Assembly (NCBI GenBank): GCA_009599575.1
Contig: VWND01000066.1
Location: 434,001-498,000, forward strand
Direction of reading: 5' to 3'
DNA: 64,000 bases
Origin: Blumeriella jaapii
Lineage: Eukaryota; Ascomycota; Leotiomycetes; Helotiales; Drepanopezizaceae
Both the position numbers and the translations under genes were made by a program. The notes under the pieces were generated by a model that made no database searches, was not told where the DNA came from, and was given only the letters and a program-made list of their open reading frames with translations. Position 1 is the stretch's first letter. The number at the start of each line of letters is the position of its first letter. Below are positions 60,846 to 64,000 of the stretch, one piece after another.

Positions 60846-62921
60846 ATAAGCGTTCGTAAAATCAAAAAAAAAACAAACTAATAATAGCTCGGCTTTATAA
60901 CTTAATTTTACAGCTTGCGGTATTCGTATTTACTGATAAAATACCAGCCCATTTTTTAATAAAACTTTATAAATCTATTTATTTTTAAAAATTAATATTA
61001 AAACTTATATAATTGCTTTTATTTTATACAATTCGATTTATTATTAATCGTAATGCAAACGTTCTACGAATTGACGCACGGACCAAAAATAGCTTCGCTC
61101 CAAAGCCCAATTCTACAGCCTGCGGTATTCGTATTTACTAGTAAAACACCAGCCCATTTCTTAATAGAATCGTCTATATATTTTTTATATTTGGGTTATT
61201 AATATTAAAACTTATTTAATTCTTTTTATTTTGTACAATTCGATTTATTATTAATCGCATTGCAAACGTTCTACGAATTGAAGCACGGACCAAGAATAAC
61301 TTGGCTCCAAAGCCTAATTCTACAGCCTGCGGTATTCGTATTTACTAGTAAAACACCAGCCCATTTCTTAATAGAATCGTTCAATTCTTTTTATATTTGG
61401 GTTATTAATATTAAAACTTATTTAATTATTTTTATTTTGTACAATTCGATTTATTACTAATCGCAATGCAAACGTTCTACGAATTGAAGCACGGACCAAG
61501 AATAACTTGGCTCCAAAGCCTAATTCTACAGCCTGCGGTATTCGTATTTACTAGTAAAACACCAGCCCATTTCTTAATAAAATCGTCTAATTTTTTTTAT
61601 ATTTGGGTTATTAATATTAAAACTTATTTAATTCTTTTTATTTTGTACAATTCGATTTATTATTAATCGCAATGCAAACGTTCTACGAATTAACGCACGG
61701 ACCAAGAATAACTTGGCTCCAAAGCCTAATTCTACAGCCTGCGGTATTCGTATTTACTAGTAAAACACCAGCCCATTTCTTAATAAAATCGTTTAATTCT
61801 TTTTATATTTGGGTTATTAATATTAAAACTTATTTAATTTTTTTTATTTTGTACAATTCGATCTATTACTAATCGCAATGCAAACGTTCTACGAATTAAA
61901 GCACGGACCAAGAATAACTTGGCTCCAAAGCCTAATTCTACAGCCTGCGGTATTCGTATTTACTAGTAAAACACTAGCCCATTTCTTAATAAAATCGTTT
62001 AATTCTTTTTATATTTGGGTTATTAATATTAAAACTTATTTAATTTTTTTTATTTTGTACAATTCGATTTATTATTAATCGCAATGCAAGCGTTTTACGA
62101 ACTGACGCACGGACCAAGAATAGCTTGGCTCCAAAGCCTAATTCTACAGCCTGCGGTATTCGTATTTACTAGTAAAACACCAGCCCATTTCTTAATAAAA
62201 TCGTTTAATTCTTTTTATATTTGGGTTATTAATATTAAAACTTATTTAATTCTTTTTATTTTATATAATTCGATTTATTACTAATCGCAATGCAAACGTT
62301 CTACGAATTAAAGCACGGACCAAAAATAATTTGGCTCCAAAGCCTAATTCTACAGCCTGCGGTATTCGTATTTACTAGTAAAACACCAGCCCATTTTTTA
62401 ATAGAATCGTTCAATTTTTTTTATATTTGGGTTATTAATATTAAAACTTATTTAATTATTTTTATTTTGTACAATTCGATCTATTACTAATCGCAATGCA
62501 AACGTTCTACGAATTGAAGCACGGACCAAGAATAACTTGGCTCCAAAGCCTAATTCTACAGCCTGCGGTATTCGTATTTACTAGTAAAACACCAGCCCAT
62601 TTCTTAATAGAATCGTCTAATTTTTTTTATATTTGGGTTATTAATATTTAAACTTATTTAATTCTTTTTATTTTGTACAATTCGATTTATTATTAATCGC
62701 AATGCAAACGTTCTACGAATTAACGCACGGATCAAGAATAACTTGGCTCCAAAGCTTAATTCTACAGCCTGCGGTATTCGTATTTACTAATAAAACACCA
62801 GCCCATTTTTTAATAGAATCGTCTAATTTTTTTTATATTTGGATTATTAATATTAAAACTTATTTAATTTCTTTTATTTTATATAATTCGATTTATTATT
62901 AATCGCAATGCAAACGTTCAG
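60846..62921 (+). repeat. 206-bp satellite array, second array (10 copies)
   Basis: Units start near 60846 (degenerate), 61052, 61260, 61466, 61672, 61878, 62084, 62290, 62496 and 62702, with a stub at 62908. The 66-codon frame is open in seven of them. It is shifted at 61052 by an extra T and is broken at 62496. Private variants match the first array by position. MQAFYEL..RIAW occurs at 53567 and 62084, and HGSRITW..VFTNK..YIWIIN at 54187 and 62702. Confidence 0.9.
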
Positions 62922-63087
62922 AAAATCGTACACGGTCGCAAAATTAAACTTTCGCTTAAACCCATATTCGCCTAATCCTTTATACATACAAAATAAACTT
63001 TAAAAAATTATATATTTTATATAACCTAGTCGATCGTATGCTTTCGGAACAAAAGTCTTAAAACACTTATAATATAATAGTTGATGG
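62922..63087. other. Spacer between second 206-bp array and E5 LTR
   Basis: This is the copy of 54407-54572. No gene or distinctive motif is visible. Confidence 0.5.
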
Positions 63088-63384
63088 TATAACGATCTAA
63101 TCAGTCGGAGGGCTGGGAGATCAGTCAATTGGTCGCCGTATTCATATAATATAAAAAACGAGCTTTTGATTTTGTAATAAAAATATTTATTTAAAATTAA
63201 CAATTGTAAAAAACAGAAATTGCTAAAAAAAAAAAGCTTTATATATATAAATAATTTTTATAATTAATAAAAAAACCCATCAGAAAACTAAAAAGCTTGC
63301 AATTATACGTAATTGCTAAAAAGCTTACAATTATACGTAATTGCTAAAATAATACGAGAAATAGCAATAAAATAAATCGTTACA
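63088..63384 (-). repeat. 3' LTR of family E element E5
   Basis: It is 297 bp with the same internal tandem duplication as the E4 LTR. It starts TATAACGATCTAATCAGTCGG and ends AAATCGTTACA. Confidence 0.88.
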
Positions 63385-64000
63385 TTATCCTTCCGTCCGA
63401 AAAAAGCGCGTTCTCGAGCTTTTATTTATTAATACGTCGCTATCCAAATAATCGTACGAATCCAAATCTTCGGAATACGCTTTCAGCCAGTTTACAAGTT
63501 TTGCAAAAGAACCGAAAAGCTTTTTATACGTCAAATAAAAATCGCGCATTTTCAAAAAAGCATATATAAAATCAAACGCGAAATACTACGTAAAATTTTT
63601 ATTTAAATTTATTCAAAAAGCTTTGTATTAAAAGATTTTCCGCTGTATTCGATAAGCGATTAATTTTTCGATTTCGTATTTAAGCTTATTAATTATATTA
63701 ATAAATTCAAAAGCTAAATTAACCTGATTTGAAAGCGCGTCGTCAGCTGCTTTACGTAATCGATTAGCGTAAAAAACTAAATATACGTTTATAATATTAA
63801 AAAAGTCTAGTTTAAAAGCGTTATCGAAAATTTTAATTATAATTTTAAAAAAGCCGTTTGTAAAATTGTCGAGCTTACGAAAAGGTCGGAAAGTCGGAAA
63901 TAAACGCATATCGAGCCATACGTAATCGCTAACGTTAAAATCGATCGCGCGGCGAAATTTATTCGTATTTTTTTTTATTTTATCGTAAGCTTATTAAAAA
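63385..64000 (-). mobile_element. pol: E5 interior, cut by the window end
   Basis: It is the counterpart of 54868-55480. It starts with TTATCCTTCCGTCCG, the complement of the polypurine tract. It includes the chromodomain-type tail and the integrase C-terminal block in the open stretch 63628-63909 (MRLFPTFRPFRKLDN..ANRLRKAADD), nearly identical to 55111-55392. Confidence 0.8.

Larger units (their letters stand above)
58966..64000. repeat. 8.5-kb tandem duplication, unit 2 (incomplete)
   Basis: It starts CTAATATTATAAGCG and repeats unit 1 to the end of the window. Individual satellite copies correspond one-to-one between units, so the arrays had expanded before the duplication. Sampled differences are nearly all transitions plus homopolymer indels. 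Confidence 0.9.

Noticed and set aside
1..64000. tRNA, rRNA or other structured RNA genes
   Set aside because: I looked for tRNA-like A/B box pairs and rRNA-like conserved words in the GC-richer patches and saw none I could support.

Overview
This window looks like AT-rich heterochromatin from a filamentous ascomycete. It is built of degenerate LTR retrotransposons and satellite arrays, and I found no intact host gene. The main evidence for the organism type is the mutation pattern. CpA/TpG has been replaced by TpA almost everywhere while CpG is kept, CAA/CAG/TGG codons have become stops, and sequence copies differ mainly by C/T and G/A transitions. That is the signature of repeat-induced point mutation (RIP), known from Pezizomycotina. 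Species cannot be named from the sequence alone.

Layout. (1) 1-16500: Ty3/Gypsy family A. It has very long LTRs (about 4.1 kb, at 1352-5470 and 12386-16500) around a 6.9-kb gag-pol interior, preceded by the end of another family A interior (1-1351). The elements therefore sit in tandem and share an LTR. Each LTR holds a degenerate reading frame of about 1000 codons that I could not identify. (2) 16501-21052: Ty3/Gypsy H (gag zinc knuckle, protease, RT, RNase H, integrase), apparently interrupted by A, followed by its LTR and by the 3' end of a related element J (to 22161). (3) 22162-50452: a deep nest. J's LTR holds E3 (+). E3 holds G (+). G's 5' LTR holds E2 (-). E2's 3' LTR holds E1 (-). 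E1's 3' LTR holds a Ty1/Copia element C (-). C's gag holds chromovirus D (+). Matching 5-bp target-site duplications support the four innermost events: AATAC for E2, ATAAA for E1, ATATA for C and AAGTT for D. (4) 50453-64000: an 8.5-kb tandem duplication. Each unit holds a ~187-bp satellite (8 copies, with inverted repeats and a telomere-like motif), a linker, a 206-bp satellite (10 copies, most carrying a 66-codon open frame), and a truncated family E element. The second unit runs off the window.

None of the elements looks autonomous. Catalytic aspartates are often changed to asparagine (YVND, YFND, YIND, YLNN in RT), and stops and frameshifts are dense. The exceptions are local: D keeps an integrase D-D-35-E triad, G keeps RT YFDD in a 192-codon open stretch, and the short LTRs of C and D are nearly unmutated. 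The points most worth following up are the LTR-borne reading frame of family A, the two satellites, two insertions into the same TATA-like tract, and a TCACGTG motif in four unrelated LTR families.
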